Positions 28,135-38,800 of a DNA stretch of 64,000 bases are shown here, one piece after another. The stretch lies in the NCBI RefSeq assembly GCF_038008685.1, contig NZ_JBBOZQ010000001.1, forward strand, positions 4,526,001 to 4,590,000, in the 5' to 3' direction. Under the pieces are notes generated by a model. That model was not told the origin of the DNA. It worked only from the letters and a program-made list of their open reading frames with translations, and searched no databases. The stretch is from Lysinibacillus sp. FSL W8-0992 (GTDB lineage: Bacteria; Bacillota; Bacilli; Bacillales_A; Planococcaceae). Position 1 is the stretch's first letter; every line of letters begins with the position of its first letter. The position numbers and the translations under genes were made by a program.

Positions 28135-28899
28135 TTATGCCAAATGCTGTGCAAGCCAATCGGTTGCCGCCAACATACCTTCACGTGTTACAGTATGACC
28201 AGCATGTTTATCTGTAATAAATTTTAAGTTGCTCGGATTTTCATCGTAGTATGCACGTAATGTTAAATAAAAGTTATACGTATCATTAAAAGGTACGGTT
28301 TTATCATGCTCACCATGCCAAAAGAATACAGGGCGTCCAGCGAATTGTTCTGGTGTTAAACTGATATCATACTTTGCGAGAAGTTCATTCGTTTTTTGTA
28401 CTTCTTGCTCTGACATCGGAAATTTCACTCCGTTTTTCGCCATTTGTTGCAATTGATAGGCACCTAATTTAATAAAACCAGGGCCTCCCATACATATTGC
28501 TGCCGTTTGAATCCAATTATAACGTTTTAAACAGCCAGATGTGACGATTGCACCCATTGAAGTGCCCGCTACACCAATTTTATTGTTAGCTATTAATTGC
28601 TTATTCTTTAATTCTTTATATAATTGCTCTACTTCATGAATAGAATTTAAGACGATATCCCAAAAATGTAAATTCATTTGAGTCTCTGTTAATCCTTCGC
28701 TGCGATCACCATGAAGTTTTGCATCTGGTAATAGGACACGCACCCCTTTATTTACTAACTGGTATGCATAATGTAAGTTATGTTCTTTTGCACTCATAAA
28801 GCCGTGTAAGAAAATTACTACCGGGGTATTTTCATTCATATTATCTGTCGATATATGTAACAAAGGAATATGTCCCCAAATTTCATTCTTTACTAACAT
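28135..28899 (-). CDS. yitV: YitV-like alpha/beta hydrolase (esterase)
   Basis: 254 residues from ATG at 28899 with GGGAGTG upstream. Oxyanion motif LHGFMSAKEH, nucleophile elbow GTSMGAI, acid in WHGEHDKTVPF and His in DKHAGHTV. Small-molecule esterase or peptidase-like enzyme of unknown substrate. Divergent from yitU. Confidence 0.85.
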   Translation of the reverse strand: MLVKNEIWGHIPLLHISTDNMNENTPVVIFLHGFMSAKEHNLHYAYQLVNKGVRVLLPDAKLHGDRSEGLTETQMNLHFWDIVLNSIHEVEQLYKELKNKQLIANNKIGVAGTSMGAIVTSGCLKRYNWIQTAAICMGGPGFIKLGAYQLQQMAKNGVKFPMSEQEVQKTNELLAKYDISLTPEQFAGRPVFFWHGEHDKTVPFNDTYNFYLTLRAYYDENPSNLKFITDKHAGHTVTREGMLAATDWLAQHLA

Positions 28900-29024
28900 T
28901 CTTGTCACTCCCAACTTTTGTCTAACCTTTTTTATGTTAGCAAACTTTTTTCAATGTGACAAAATTTTGACGTATGGATTACAAAGAGATACTATTCAAA
29001 CATATAGGAAAGGGGCAACAAGCA

Positions 29025-29831
29025 ATGAAACCGCATTTAATCGTTTTAGATTTAGATGGTACGTTATTAACGGACCAACAACAAATTTCTTTAAAAACAA
29101 AACAAACATTATTGCAGGCTAAGGAACAAGGGCATCAGGTTATGATTGCCACAGGTCGTCCTTATCGTGCAAGTGATATCTACTATCATGAGCTTGGTTT
29201 AACAACACCTATTGTGAATTTTAATGGCGCTTATGTCCACCATCCTAAAAATGCTGCTTGGCAAACAATGCATACACCGATTGACTTAAACGTTGTACGA
29301 GAGGTTGTTGATTCTGTTAATAGCTATGAATATGAAAATATTATAGCTGAAGTGAAGGATGACATTTATGTGCATACAGAGGATGATCGCATACTAAATA
29401 TTTTTAACATGGGTAACCCAAAAATTACGTTAGGTGATATTTCGACAAACCTATTAGTTAATCCAACAAGTCTCCTAATTCAAGCTAACGAAACTAATTC
29501 CATGATTATTCGAGACCATTTACAAGCAGTTCATGCGGAAGTTATAGAGCATCGTCGTTGGGGTGCACCGCTTCATATTATTGAAATTGTCCGTCGTGGC
29601 TTAAATAAAGCTGTCGGTATTTCACATGTAGCTAAAGATTTAGGTATTCCGCGTGAGCGTATTATCGCCTTTGGTGACGAGGACAATGATTTAGAAATGA
29701 TTGATTATGCCGGTATTGGCGTCGCTATGGGTAACGGAATCACTAGCTTAAAAAACATAGCCAATGAAATTACAACGACGAATAATGAAGATGGCATTGC
29801 TAAAATACTTATTGAGCGCTTAAAATTATGA
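29025..29831 (+). CDS. yitU: YitU-like HAD phosphatase (Cof/YidA type)
   Basis: 268 residues from ATG at 29025 with GGAAAGGGG upstream; the longer frame lacks an RBS. HAD motif I is VLDLDGTLL, motif II IATGRP, motif III a Lys in RGLNKAVG, motif IV FGDEDNDLEMI. Cap type IIB. Dephosphorylates small sugar or cofactor phosphates; in B. subtilis YitU is one of the FMN phosphatases, a role I transfer only tentatively. Confidence 0.85.
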   Translation: MKPHLIVLDLDGTLLTDQQQISLKTKQTLLQAKEQGHQVMIATGRPYRASDIYYHELGLTTPIVNFNGAYVHHPKNAAWQTMHTPIDLNVVREVVDSVNSYEYENIIAEVKDDIYVHTEDDRILNIFNMGNPKITLGDISTNLLVNPTSLLIQANETNSMIIRDHLQAVHAEVIEHRRWGAPLHIIEIVRRGLNKAVGISHVAKDLGIPRERIIAFGDEDNDLEMIDYAGIGVAMGNGITSLKNIANEITTTNNEDGIAKILIERLKL

Positions 29832-29920
29832 TAGTTAAGTAGTAATTCCCCTTTTTTCAGCCATTTAAAAATAGGGAGAAGTAAGCATTACTAATAAATA
29901 CAGTTTTTTAGGAGGTTAAG

Positions 29921-30781
29921 ATGATGAAAATTTTTACTGATAGTGGATGTGATTTGCCGAAGTCTTACTACGAAGAGAATGATGTCATTCTACTTCCGTT
30001 ACGTGTACAAGTAAATAACAACGAATATGATGATGTCATATCGATTGATTCTAAAGAAGTTTACGACGCTATCCGACAAGGTGCACATCCGAAAACTTCA
30101 CAAGTTTCACCAGAACTCTTTTTAAAACATTTTGAAGAGCTTGCAAAAAGCGGTGAGCAAGGCATTTATATCGCCTTTTCATCTGAATTGTCAGGTACGT
30201 ATAGTACAGCTTTAATGATACGCAACCAAGTAATTGAGCAGTACCCTACACTAAAGCTAGCAATTATCGATTCAAAATGTGCCTCTTTAGGTCACGGCTT
30301 AATCGTTCAAGAAGCCGTTCAACTGAGGAAAGCAGGTACTTCGCTTGAAGAAATCGAAACAAAAGTCTCTTCACTCGCTTCACAGATGGAACATCTTTTC
30401 ACAGTGGAAGATTTAGATTACCTTGCTAAAGGGGGGCGTGTTTCAAAAGCAAGTGCATTTCTTGGTGGACTCCTTAGCATTAAGCCTATTTTAAATGTCG
30501 AGGATGGCAAACTGGTACCGATTGAAAAATCACGTGGTCGTAAAAAAGCGATTGCGCGTATGTTAGATTTAATGCAAGAGCGTGGTGGTAATTTTTCTAA
30601 TAAAATTGTCGGCATTAGCCATAGTGATGATACGGCCTTTGCTAACGAAGTAAAGGCATCCATACAGGAAAAATTCGCGCCAAAAGAAGTTCAAATGACA
30701 ATGATTGGCTCAGTTATCGGTTCTCATGTTGGACCAGGTACAATCGCTATTTTCTTTACAAATAAAAGCTACCAATCATAG
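29921..30781 (+). CDS. yitS: DegV family fatty-acid-binding protein (YitS-like)
   Basis: 286 residues. N-terminal IFTDSGCDLPKSYYEEN, then SQVSPELF, FSSELSGTYSTA and a late GPGTIAIFF are the classic DegV motifs. DegV (FakB) proteins present fatty acids to the FakA kinase for phospholipid synthesis. TTAGGAGG precedes ATG-ATG. Neighbours yitU, yitV and yitW match the B. subtilis cluster. Confidence 0.88.
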   Translation: MMKIFTDSGCDLPKSYYEENDVILLPLRVQVNNNEYDDVISIDSKEVYDAIRQGAHPKTSQVSPELFLKHFEELAKSGEQGIYIAFSSELSGTYSTALMIRNQVIEQYPTLKLAIIDSKCASLGHGLIVQEAVQLRKAGTSLEEIETKVSSLASQMEHLFTVEDLDYLAKGGRVSKASAFLGGLLSIKPILNVEDGKLVPIEKSRGRKKAIARMLDLMQERGGNFSNKIVGISHSDDTAFANEVKASIQEKFAPKEVQMTMIGSVIGSHVGPGTIAIFFTNKSYQS

Positions 30782-30810
30782 CATATTGAGAACAGGACAT
30801 AAGAGAAAAA

Positions 30811-30846
30811 GTGTTAGATTGATTTCAATCAATCTAACACTTTTTT
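30811..30846 (+). terminator. Terminator after the DegV gene
   Basis: Perfect 12-bp stem GTGTTAGATTGA with short loop, followed by six T. Confidence 0.93.
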
Positions 30847-30854
30847 ACTATGCA

Positions 30855-30982
30855 GTTGATGTCCGCTACGGCGGTTGCTTTCCGCGGGCACACCGTAAGC
30901 CGCAACCCTCGCTAGCGCGCGGTTTGTTGCGTCTTACGCTGAGTACGTTCCCACAGGAGTCACCTCCTTCGCTACCATCAAC
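30855..30982. repeat. Palindromic interspersed element (GCTTTCCGCGGGCA type)
   Basis: Bounded by GTTGATG and CATCAAC. Contains GCTTTCCGCGGGCAC, GTAAGCCGCAAC, a central GCTAGCGCGC, GTTGCGTCTTAC and CCCACAGGAGTC. Related elements lie at 32750, 48946 and in the 62-kb array. The left and right halves are imperfectly complementary, so the RNA or single strand would fold into a long hairpin. Confidence 0.85.
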
Positions 30983-31074
30983 TAATGTTCTATTCTAAAT
31001 TTTATCTACTGTAAAAGAATTTACTAACAGCTTTGTTCCTCTGTTAAAGTTTTGTCCCAGCCTCTTGGCTAATT

Positions 31075-32541
31075 TTATTTTGCAGCGTCTTGTTCTTGAC
31101 GACGTTTTTTACCTCGTTTAATAATAACAACGACGAAGCCAATAAATACAACATAGACTAATCCAAGCGCAGCCATGTAAGGAATGTTTAGCCCTTCATC
31201 GTCTTTAACTTGATATATTTCTACAATTTCACGGTCTAAAATGACAGGGTACACATCTTTTTCATTTATACGTACCTTTTCTTCTTGTAAAATACCGTTG
31301 AGCATTTTGCCTTCACCAATTTGCTCTGGTGTTAAATCGACACGTTGTGTTTTCCCCGTATTGTTCACCATAATAATCCATTGCTCTTCATCAGATTTTC
31401 GTGTAAACACAAGTAAACCATTGTCATTTGTAATGACTTCAAAATCACCTTTACGTAATGTCGCTGATTGATTACGTAAAGATTGTACGTTTTTAATATA
31501 ATCAATTAACTCTTCATCTGTTTTAAAATTGTATAATTGATGTGTGTCAGGTTTCACTTCCCCGTTCATGGCAATTTCTGTACCATACTGAACAACAGGA
31601 ATTCCAGGCATCATAAATAACGCTCCCAATGCCATTTTTAATCGTGTTGGAGGGAACATATTTTCAGATGCGGAATCGAATGTAAAACGATGCGTTTGCA
31701 ATGAATCAATCATAATTTGCGTTGGTTTCTCACTAGTAAAAGGCTCCATTAGCTTTGAAGAGTCTTTATCGACATTTTTAAACATATTACGGTAAATTTC
31801 TGCCGTTTCTGGCGAGAAGCTTGCATCAAAATTTGCATCGCTTTCTTCATTTGAAATAATGTATAATGATTTTTTTGTATCTTTTAATGCTGCGATCATT
31901 GCATTAAGAAATGCAGAATCGGCATCCGCAATATTTGTTAAACGTATGCCACCAACATCATATGTAGAAACAAATTTTGTCGCTGATTCAATTAAAGCAG
32001 CTTGTACATCTTTATTTGTTAAATCCCATTGAATATGTCCATTATCTGTAGAGGCAATCCAGTTCTGTTTTGCTGCATCCTGTGCCCACTCATGATTAGG
32101 GCTTACATTATTTAAGGGAAAGTCAACCATAATCGACATATTTTTTTCTTTAAATGTCTTCACTACACTTTGAAATTCTTCTGCTGTTCCAAAATGCTCT
32201 TCGATTTTACTATAGCTTGTTGGCATTGAGCCATCGTATATTTCAGTATCGAAAATTGTTCCGATAGATACGATCGTATAGCCCATTTCTCCAATAAATT
32301 TTAGTTTATCTTGTAGACCTGTGAAGTCACCGCCTGCAAATTTCGTTGGGTCTTGCGTATTTGTATCAAAATCGTTGGTGCCTGAACCATTAAAGAAACG
32401 GTCAACGAGTAAATCAAAAATGCTTTCTTCTGCAATCGTTCTTGTTTGAACTTCATCCGCATGAGCTGGTGTTACACCAATCAATGAAGTTGCCAGTAAA
32501 AGCGATGCGGCTGTTGCGCCTATCCACTTCTTAAATTTCAC
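31075..32541 (-). CDS. GH13 (alpha-amylase family)-like surface protein, predicted catalytically inactive
   Basis: 488 residues from a GTG at 32541 (AGAGGG upstream). Sec signal peptide, residues 1-28, cleaved after AHA. GH13 barrel features remain: DLLVDRFFNG, GGDFTGLQDKL, GEMGYTIVSIGTIF, MVDFPLNNVSPNHEW, PGIPVVQYGTEIAMNG. However the nucleophile region is GGIRLTNIAD where GH13 enzymes have R-x-D, and the NHD region reads HRFTFDS. A candidate general acid remains in IISNEESD. A C-terminal transmembrane helix (about 448-470) followed by a basic tail anchors it outside the membrane. Likely a binding or scaffold protein rather than an amylase. Confidence 0.8.
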   Translation of the reverse strand: MKFKKWIGATAASLLLATSLIGVTPAHADEVQTRTIAEESIFDLLVDRFFNGSGTNDFDTNTQDPTKFAGGDFTGLQDKLKFIGEMGYTIVSIGTIFDTEIYDGSMPTSYSKIEEHFGTAEEFQSVVKTFKEKNMSIMVDFPLNNVSPNHEWAQDAAKQNWIASTDNGHIQWDLTNKDVQAALIESATKFVSTYDVGGIRLTNIADADSAFLNAMIAALKDTKKSLYIISNEESDANFDASFSPETAEIYRNMFKNVDKDSSKLMEPFTSEKPTQIMIDSLQTHRFTFDSASENMFPPTRLKMALGALFMMPGIPVVQYGTEIAMNGEVKPDTHQLYNFKTDEELIDYIKNVQSLRNQSATLRKGDFEVITNDNGLLVFTRKSDEEQWIIMVNNTGKTQRVDLTPEQIGEGKMLNGILQEEKVRINEKDVYPVILDREIVEIYQVKDDEGLNIPYMAALGLVYVVFIGFVVVIIKRGKKRRQEQDAAK

Positions 32542-32749
32542 TTTTATTCCCTCTCTTTCAAAGCAATCCAACGTCATTTTACCAAATAAAACAGCTACGT
32601 AGCTATCATTTCAAAATATTTTCCTGAAATGCAAAATGAATTAAGACAAAAAGGTGTCAAATTAAGCCAACTTCAATAATAAAAGACAGAGACCATTGAG
32701 AAAAAGTGTTGTTTGACTACAGTAAATTTTGGCTCTGCCATTGTTATCC

Positions 32750-32887
32750 TCTACGGCGGTGCTTTCCACGGGCACAGTGTCAGCCGCAACCCTTACTAGT
32801 GTGCAGAATGCCCGCATCATACGTTTTGTATGCTCCCGCAGATTATAAATTCAAGAAAATTCAAAATTGTTTGAGTGACTGGCACTT
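32750..32887. repeat. Degenerate palindromic element with GTGACTGGCAC tail
   Basis: Left part CTACGGCGGTGCTTTCCACGGGCACA, shortened right part GCTCCCGCAG, then a flank ending in TTGTTTGAGTGACTGGCACT. The same succession is seen at 62.7-62.84 kb, showing that the palindrome and the tail belong to one composite element. Confidence 0.7.
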
Positions 32888-32889
32888 TC

Positions 32890-32930
32890 AAAAAAAAAGC
32901 CGTGAAGCGACTGCATCACGGCTTTTTTTA
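32890..32930. terminator. Terminator of yisL (bidirectional)
   Basis: AGCCGTGA paired with TCACGGCT, long A-run on one side and T-run on the other. Directly follows the repeat element. Confidence 0.9.
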
Positions 32931-32934
32931 ATCA

Positions 32935-33303
32935 TTATGCAAAGAAACTAAATCCCATTGGTAATTTGAACCCTAAGAACATTGTAATTAGTAAAAACAC
33001 TACAAATAAAATCCAGAACATTGTTGTTGGCTTGTTTTTCTTTTGACGGACTAATACCATTTCCATCATGCCAATAACTAAAATACCGCCAATAAATTTA
33101 AAGCCATAAAGCATTCCTTGGCCAAACTTCATTGCTTCAATAAATAATGCCCCACCAGTAATGATAATTAAAATGTAAAATAAACGTAATGTCATATGTA
33201 AGCCTTTTGATTGCTTACCACTAAGTGCTGCAATTAAAAAGATTACGATACCAACTACCCAAGTTGTAATGTGTAAATCTGTTCGGCTAGTTAAAAAATC
33301 CAT
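32935..33303 (-). CDS. yisL: YisL family membrane protein (UPF0344)
   Basis: 122 residues with four transmembrane helices; begins LTSRTDLHITTWVVGI and contains LRLFYILIIITGG, matching UPF0344. Function unknown. Encoded near yisK as in B. subtilis. Confidence 0.85.
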   Translation of the reverse strand: MDFLTSRTDLHITTWVVGIVIFLIAALSGKQSKGLHMTLRLFYILIIITGGALFIEAMKFGQGMLYGFKFIGGILVIGMMEMVLVRQKKNKPTTMFWILFVVFLLITMFLGFKLPMGFSFFA

Positions 33304-33490
33304 GTTTGTCCCACCTCATTTTTTTTCTATCAAACTATATCCTATCATGTGGTGGAAATGGTTTCAAATATTACAAATTGTGTTCACGAAATTGAATCAA
33401 TTACGCATCGGAGGTAGCTAAATCCCACTAAATTCATTGCATTTTTGGGATTCTTCCACCATCTAGTAAAGGACCTTACAAAAAACAAAT

Positions 33491-33524
33491 TAAAAAATCC
33501 GCGGAGCTTACACTCGCGCGGATT
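33491..33524 (-). terminator. Terminator of yisK
   Basis: AATCCGCG paired with CGCGGATT, 12-base loop, six T on the minus strand. Confidence 0.85.
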
Positions 33525-33531
33525 ATACAAA

Positions 33532-34434
33532 TTATTCAAAATGATTGACTAACGTACCGATACCTTGAATTGATACTTTCACTGTATCACCTGCTTTTAA
33601 AAATTGCGGAGGATTCATGCCTTTCCCTACGCCTGCTGGTGTACCTGTTAAAATGACATCGCCTGGCTCTAATGTTACGTGTTGCGATAAAATTGATACA
33701 AGGTTTTCAACAGTGAACATCATATCTTTTGTTGTACCGTTTTGGCGTACTTCATCATTCACTTTTGTTACAACTGTTAACTCTTGTGGATTTGGAATTT
33801 CATCTTTTGTCACAAGGTATGGTCCTAACGGGCAAGTACCTTCAAGACTTTTTCCTAAGAAAAATTGCTTATGTTTATCTTGCAGGTCACGCGCTGTAAT
33901 ATCATTCGCAATTGTGTAGCCAAATACATAATCAAAGGCTAAGTTTTTCGGAATGTTTTTCCCACGTTTACCAATGACAACTGCAAGTTCACCTTCATAA
34001 TCCATTTTTGAAGAAAGATCAGCATGAATAGATAATGTTTGGCCATCCGCAGCAATCGCTGTTGGAGACTTCGTAAATACCATTAAATCGATTGGTGCTG
34101 CTTCTGCACCCATTTCCTTTGCATGCTCATCATAGTTTTTACCGATACACATAATGTTTTTTGGCGTACGTGGAATTGGTGATAACCATTCAATCGCTGT
34201 AAATTCACGCTTGAAGCTATTAGCACGATCTGATTTTTCTGCTGCCTCTACTAATTTACGAATCTGTTCAACAAAATCGAAGCCTAATGCAATACCATCG
34301 ACAATTGAACTTGAAAAAGAAGGGAGAACTTGAAGTTCGTTTTGAATAGCGAGTACATCCCATACCGCTTCTTCTTTTTTTACTTTTGGTCCAAAGCTTA
34401 CATGTCCACCTAATTTAAATGATAAAATTTTCAT
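33532..34434 (-). CDS. yisK: YisK-like fumarylacetoacetate hydrolase family enzyme
   Basis: 300 residues. FAH fold core with metal ligands in MDYEGELAVVIGKRG and a later TIANDITARDLQ; LTGTPAGVGKGMNPP closes the active site. GKNYDEHAKEMG near residue 97 precedes the domain. The family includes decarboxylases such as oxaloacetate decarboxylase, the activity reported for B. subtilis YisK; I transfer that only as likely. Confidence 0.87.
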   Translation of the reverse strand: MKILSFKLGGHVSFGPKVKKEEAVWDVLAIQNELQVLPSFSSSIVDGIALGFDFVEQIRKLVEAAEKSDRANSFKREFTAIEWLSPIPRTPKNIMCIGKNYDEHAKEMGAEAAPIDLMVFTKSPTAIAADGQTLSIHADLSSKMDYEGELAVVIGKRGKNIPKNLAFDYVFGYTIANDITARDLQDKHKQFFLGKSLEGTCPLGPYLVTKDEIPNPQELTVVTKVNDEVRQNGTTKDMMFTVENLVSILSQHVTLEPGDVILTGTPAGVGKGMNPPQFLKAGDTVKVSIQGIGTLVNHFE

Positions 34435-34558
34435 GATTTTAAGAGCTCCTTCTTTTTTCTACATGATACAACAATATGATATAAATTACCTTACTTTTAC
34501 GATAACAATTTTTAATGTTGCTAATTCTCTATCAATTAAGTATATTACGAGCAATTTT

Positions 34559-35725
34559 TTAGCTTGGCTCAGTCTTCGCCTTATATGTTAATTTACGCCA
34601 TAAAGCCTCTAACGGACCTTGCTTCCACTTCGTTAGCCAAATTTCTGCCAAGATCATTTGCGCCACAATAATACCGATAGCAATTAACACGCCAGTAGAA
34701 ACACTAACTTTTCCATACCAACCTAATCCAAATTGATAAAATATACATGTTCCGATAATGGATTGAAGTATGTACATCGTTAACGACATGCGTCCAATTT
34801 TTGCAAAGGGACTAAGTAATTTTGGGACAACTGGTAGTAGACATAGTAATACAATGAATCCTATATAGCCGATTGATAATATTGGACCACCCATATAGAC
34901 CTTTATATAATCTAGTAAATACGTACGAGTATAGATGATTGGGGTACTTTTCAAAAAAATACCTACTGTGAGCCCTGCGATTGTTAATGCCAGCCACAGC
35001 CATTTCAGCTCTTTCGCTCGCTCAACTAAATGCCATTTAGAAGCAGCAGCACCGATTAGCATAAATGGTAATACCATAAACAATGACGCAATCCACATTC
35101 CTATACCTGCCTGAACAGATAGGTCTGATAAGCGTTGTAAAAAGGCATCCACCCAACTACCTGTACCATAAGCAGTAATTGCTTTTTCCACATCCGTAAT
35201 ATTTAAATACGTATCTACCTTCGTATTAAAGCTAATATAACCTACGACAAACAACATAAAAAGATGCATACATCCATTAATTATAATGCCGGTTAATAAA
35301 AGCCAAATTGGCTGTAAACGTAGAAGTAACAGTAAAAAAATACCACAAAATGCATACATCATTAAAATATCTCCCCACCAAATAAGGACCGCATGCACCA
35401 AACCAAACATAAATAATACAATAAGTCTTCGAAGACCTATTCCATAAAAGTTTTGTTCACGACTTTGGGCTTTTTGCCATTGCATCGCCAACCCATAGCC
35501 AAATAGCATAGAAAATAACGGATAAAAACTGCTTTGCACATAGATATCTAAATTTTGCTGCCAAACAATATCTGACGGTGTTGTAAACCATGACCCTAAA
35601 TCAATATGTGGCATTGGTAAATAAAAAGCATACATATTAACGAGCAAAATACCTAGTAAGCTCATTCCACGTAAAATATCTAATGTTGCAATACGCTCCT
35701 GCAACATCGTCGGTTTTAAATTCAC
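34559..35725 (-). CDS. DUF418 family membrane protein
   Basis: 388 residues from GTG at 35725 with AAGAGGAGG upstream. About nine or ten transmembrane segments. N-terminal RIATLDILRGMSLLGILLVN and C-terminal IGRMSLTMYILQSIIGT with TKWKQGPLEALWRKLTY are the defining DUF418 (YeiB/YxaH-like) motifs, related to acyltransferase-3 membrane proteins. Function unknown, perhaps transfer of acyl groups across the membrane. Confidence 0.85.
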   Translation of the reverse strand: MNLKPTMLQERIATLDILRGMSLLGILLVNMYAFYLPMPHIDLGSWFTTPSDIVWQQNLDIYVQSSFYPLFSMLFGYGLAMQWQKAQSREQNFYGIGLRRLIVLFMFGLVHAVLIWWGDILMMYAFCGIFLLLLLRLQPIWLLLTGIIINGCMHLFMLFVVGYISFNTKVDTYLNITDVEKAITAYGTGSWVDAFLQRLSDLSVQAGIGMWIASLFMVLPFMLIGAAASKWHLVERAKELKWLWLALTIAGLTVGIFLKSTPIIYTRTYLLDYIKVYMGGPILSIGYIGFIVLLCLLPVVPKLLSPFAKIGRMSLTMYILQSIIGTCIFYQFGLGWYGKVSVSTGVLIAIGIIVAQMILAEIWLTKWKQGPLEALWRKLTYKAKTEPS

Positions 35726-35770
35726 AAAATAGCCTCCTCTTCTTTCTTATCACGTACATTGCAATTTGCC

Positions 35771-35820
35771 CCTTCTGCATGTAGGTAAGCCATATCAACG
35801 CTCACTTTCCATGCAGAAGG
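35771..35820. repeat. 11-bp perfect inverted repeat between addA and DUF418 gene
   Basis: CCTTCTGCATG and its exact complement 28 bases apart. Possible 3' hairpin of the addBA transcript; no T-run. Confidence 0.5.
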
Positions 35821-35883
35821 TTGCAGCTTGCCTTTTAACGCTTCTGAAAGGAATACTACCTAATTTCACAGGCGAAGGTTTCC

Positions 35884-38800
35884 CTACGCATAAAGTGCCT
35901 GCTCAATGTCAAACAAGTACAACACTTTTTCATTCACTTGTATGTGTAAAATCGATTCAATCGCCTCACTATAAACACGTAGTTGTACACCATAGCGGCC
36001 TATAAGTTCCTTCGATAACGCTGGCTCCTCCGCAAATTGGGAACTGATGCGGTCTGTTTTATAATCAAGTAATATCCAGTTGCCATAAACATCCTCAAAC
36101 AAGCAGTCCACAATCCCCTGTACGATTTGCGCGTCACCGTCTTCATCGACACGACTAATGGTAAATGGCATTTCTCTGCGAATTTGCTTTGCATTTTTGA
36201 AGCGTTGTCCAATATCAGTTGTAAAGAAACGGAAAATTTTCTCACATGGAACAATTTTGCTTTCTGCCTCTGTTAGCAACTGTTTTGCCACTAACTCCGC
36301 TACAAATTGCTCAACCTCTTGCACTGTTGAAAAGCCACACTGTGGTACATGCTGCATAGCCGTATGGACGGCCGTTCCCATTTCTGCGCCTGTTAGCTGC
36401 TTGTCCTGTAAAAAGGTTGGTCTTGGTGCAATAGAAGCCTTGTCTTTTTTAGGTGCAGTAAAATAGTATTCTGGCTCTTCTTGACGTTGTAAACTTTCTA
36501 CACGCTTAATTTCACTAACCGATGTTTTCGAGCGTTTTTGTGTCGATTTTTGAAATGCATACTGCGCTTGGAAACGAGCAGTAATTTCTGCAAGCAACTC
36601 TGCATCCTCTGGTGCTTCTAGCATCTGCTGTACGTCGCTATCGAGTGCTTGCGTGTCATACATAAAATGATAGGTTGGAACTGCACGAATCCACCAATGC
36701 GATGCATCTTGTCTAGCCTTATATGGAGAACTTGCGATTGATGCAAAATCAGCATGTCTTGCAACAGCAGGTCCAACCCAATCAAAGTAACTATTTGCAC
36801 GGGCACGTAAATAATCTTGCAACGGTGCATCCACAGCCAAGTTTTGAGCGTCCTGCCATGCATCACGTGTTTTACCCCAGCTTTTTACTGATCCTACTAA
36901 AATAAGTCGTTCCTTAGCGCGTGTCATCGCTACGTATAATACACGCATTTCTTCGGCTCTCATTTCAAGCTCTTTTTTCTCCTTCATCGCAAGAAACGGT
37001 AAAGAAGTATAGGTTATGCGATTTTCTGGATCAATCGCCTTGACCGCAAGCCCATAATCCTGGTCGAATAAATATGGATTGTGAAAATCCATTTTATTGA
37101 AAGGACGTCCCATACCTGCAACAAAAACAACTGGGTACTCTAACCCTTTGGAAGAGTGGATGGTCACAAGTCTTACTACATCATCTTTTTCACCAATGGA
37201 CTTTGCCGTTCCTAAATCATCCCCACGTGTTCGCATCCGGTCTATAAAGCGCAGGAAGCGGAATAAGCCTCGAAACGACGTTTTTTCATACATTAATGCT
37301 CGATCATGTAAAACACGTAGATTCGCCTGTCGTTGTTTACCATTTGGCATTGCCCCAACCATTTCATAATAATGAGTATCTAAGTAGATTTTCCATATTA
37401 AATCTGACAAAGATCCTCGACGTGCTAAATCTCGCCAGTTTTCAAATGCCAGCATAAAACGTTGAAGCTTCTCAAATGTTTCGGATTGTACACCATGTCC
37501 TTCACTTCGAATAAACTGCCTTAATGCATCGTAAAACGGTGTTTTTGTATCCGCTAAACGAATTTTGGCTAACTCATTTTCCGTTAAGCCTACAAAAGGT
37601 GCTCGCAACACAGAGGCAAGTGGAATGTCTTGATACGGATTATCTACAACCTTTAGTGTATTGAGCATAATCATCACTTCAAGTGCATCAAAATAACCTT
37701 TAGATGACTCTGCATAAAGGGGAATACCAGCTAGTTTAAATTCTTCCACTAAATCGGTTGACCACGTCATTGAACGCATTAATATAACGATGTCACTGTA
37801 TTTTAATGGACGCTCTGTTGCTGTTTTCGTATCGTATACCGTTGTACCATCTTCCATCATTTGGCGAATTCGATCAATAATAAATCGTGCTTCATACTGT
37901 GATTTTTTTAGTTCCTCAAGCTCTGAAGCCTCACTAATACTCTCGTCCTGTTCTTCATCCAATGCCTCTTCCTCGAGTGGATGTAAAACGACAAGTTCAA
38001 CAGGTACCTCTTTATCGTCATATGGTGCCGCTGGCTTCAATGAAGCATTGTCATCATAGTGTATTTCACCAACCCGTTCGCCCATAATTTGCGCGAATAC
38101 AAAATTTGTAGCGTCTAAAACCTCGCTACGACTTCTGAAATTAGCATTCAAATCAATGCGCATGCCAGTTGCTTCGGGATCTTCTGAAAATTCACCATAC
38201 TTTCGCATAAAGAGCTTTGGCTCTGCTAAACGGAAGCGATATATACTTTGTTTTACGTCACCAACCATAAAAAGGTTGCCATCTTGCTCTTTACCTAGCT
38301 TGACCAATTGTAAAATCGTTTCTTGTAGCATATTCGTATCTTGATATTCATCCACAAGCACTTCTTTAAAACGTTTTTTCAAATCTAGCGCAACAGGTGA
38401 TGGCTGTAATTTACCATCTATCTCTTCCGTTAAAATTTGCAGTGCATAATGCTCTAAGTCTGAAAAGTCGATAATTCCCCGTTCTAATTTTGCCAAACGG
38501 AAATGCTCGTAAAAAATAGTCGTCAATTCAACCAATGTTGCAATCGTTGGTGCCATTAGTCGTATTTCTTCAAGCAGACGGGCAGGTGTACGTACAAAAT
38601 AGGTTTCTTTCAGCTTATTCATTATTTTTTTAGCAGACTCACGCTTTTTCTTTGCCAACTCCTGAAGCTCTACATCGACTAAAGCATCCTTTGAAACACG
38701 CTTAAGTGTCGACCACTTCACAGTTGAAAAATAATCAAATAGCTGTTGCCATGTTCCTTCTTGACTAATCCGAATGCCTTCTTGAATCATAGCAAAATCG

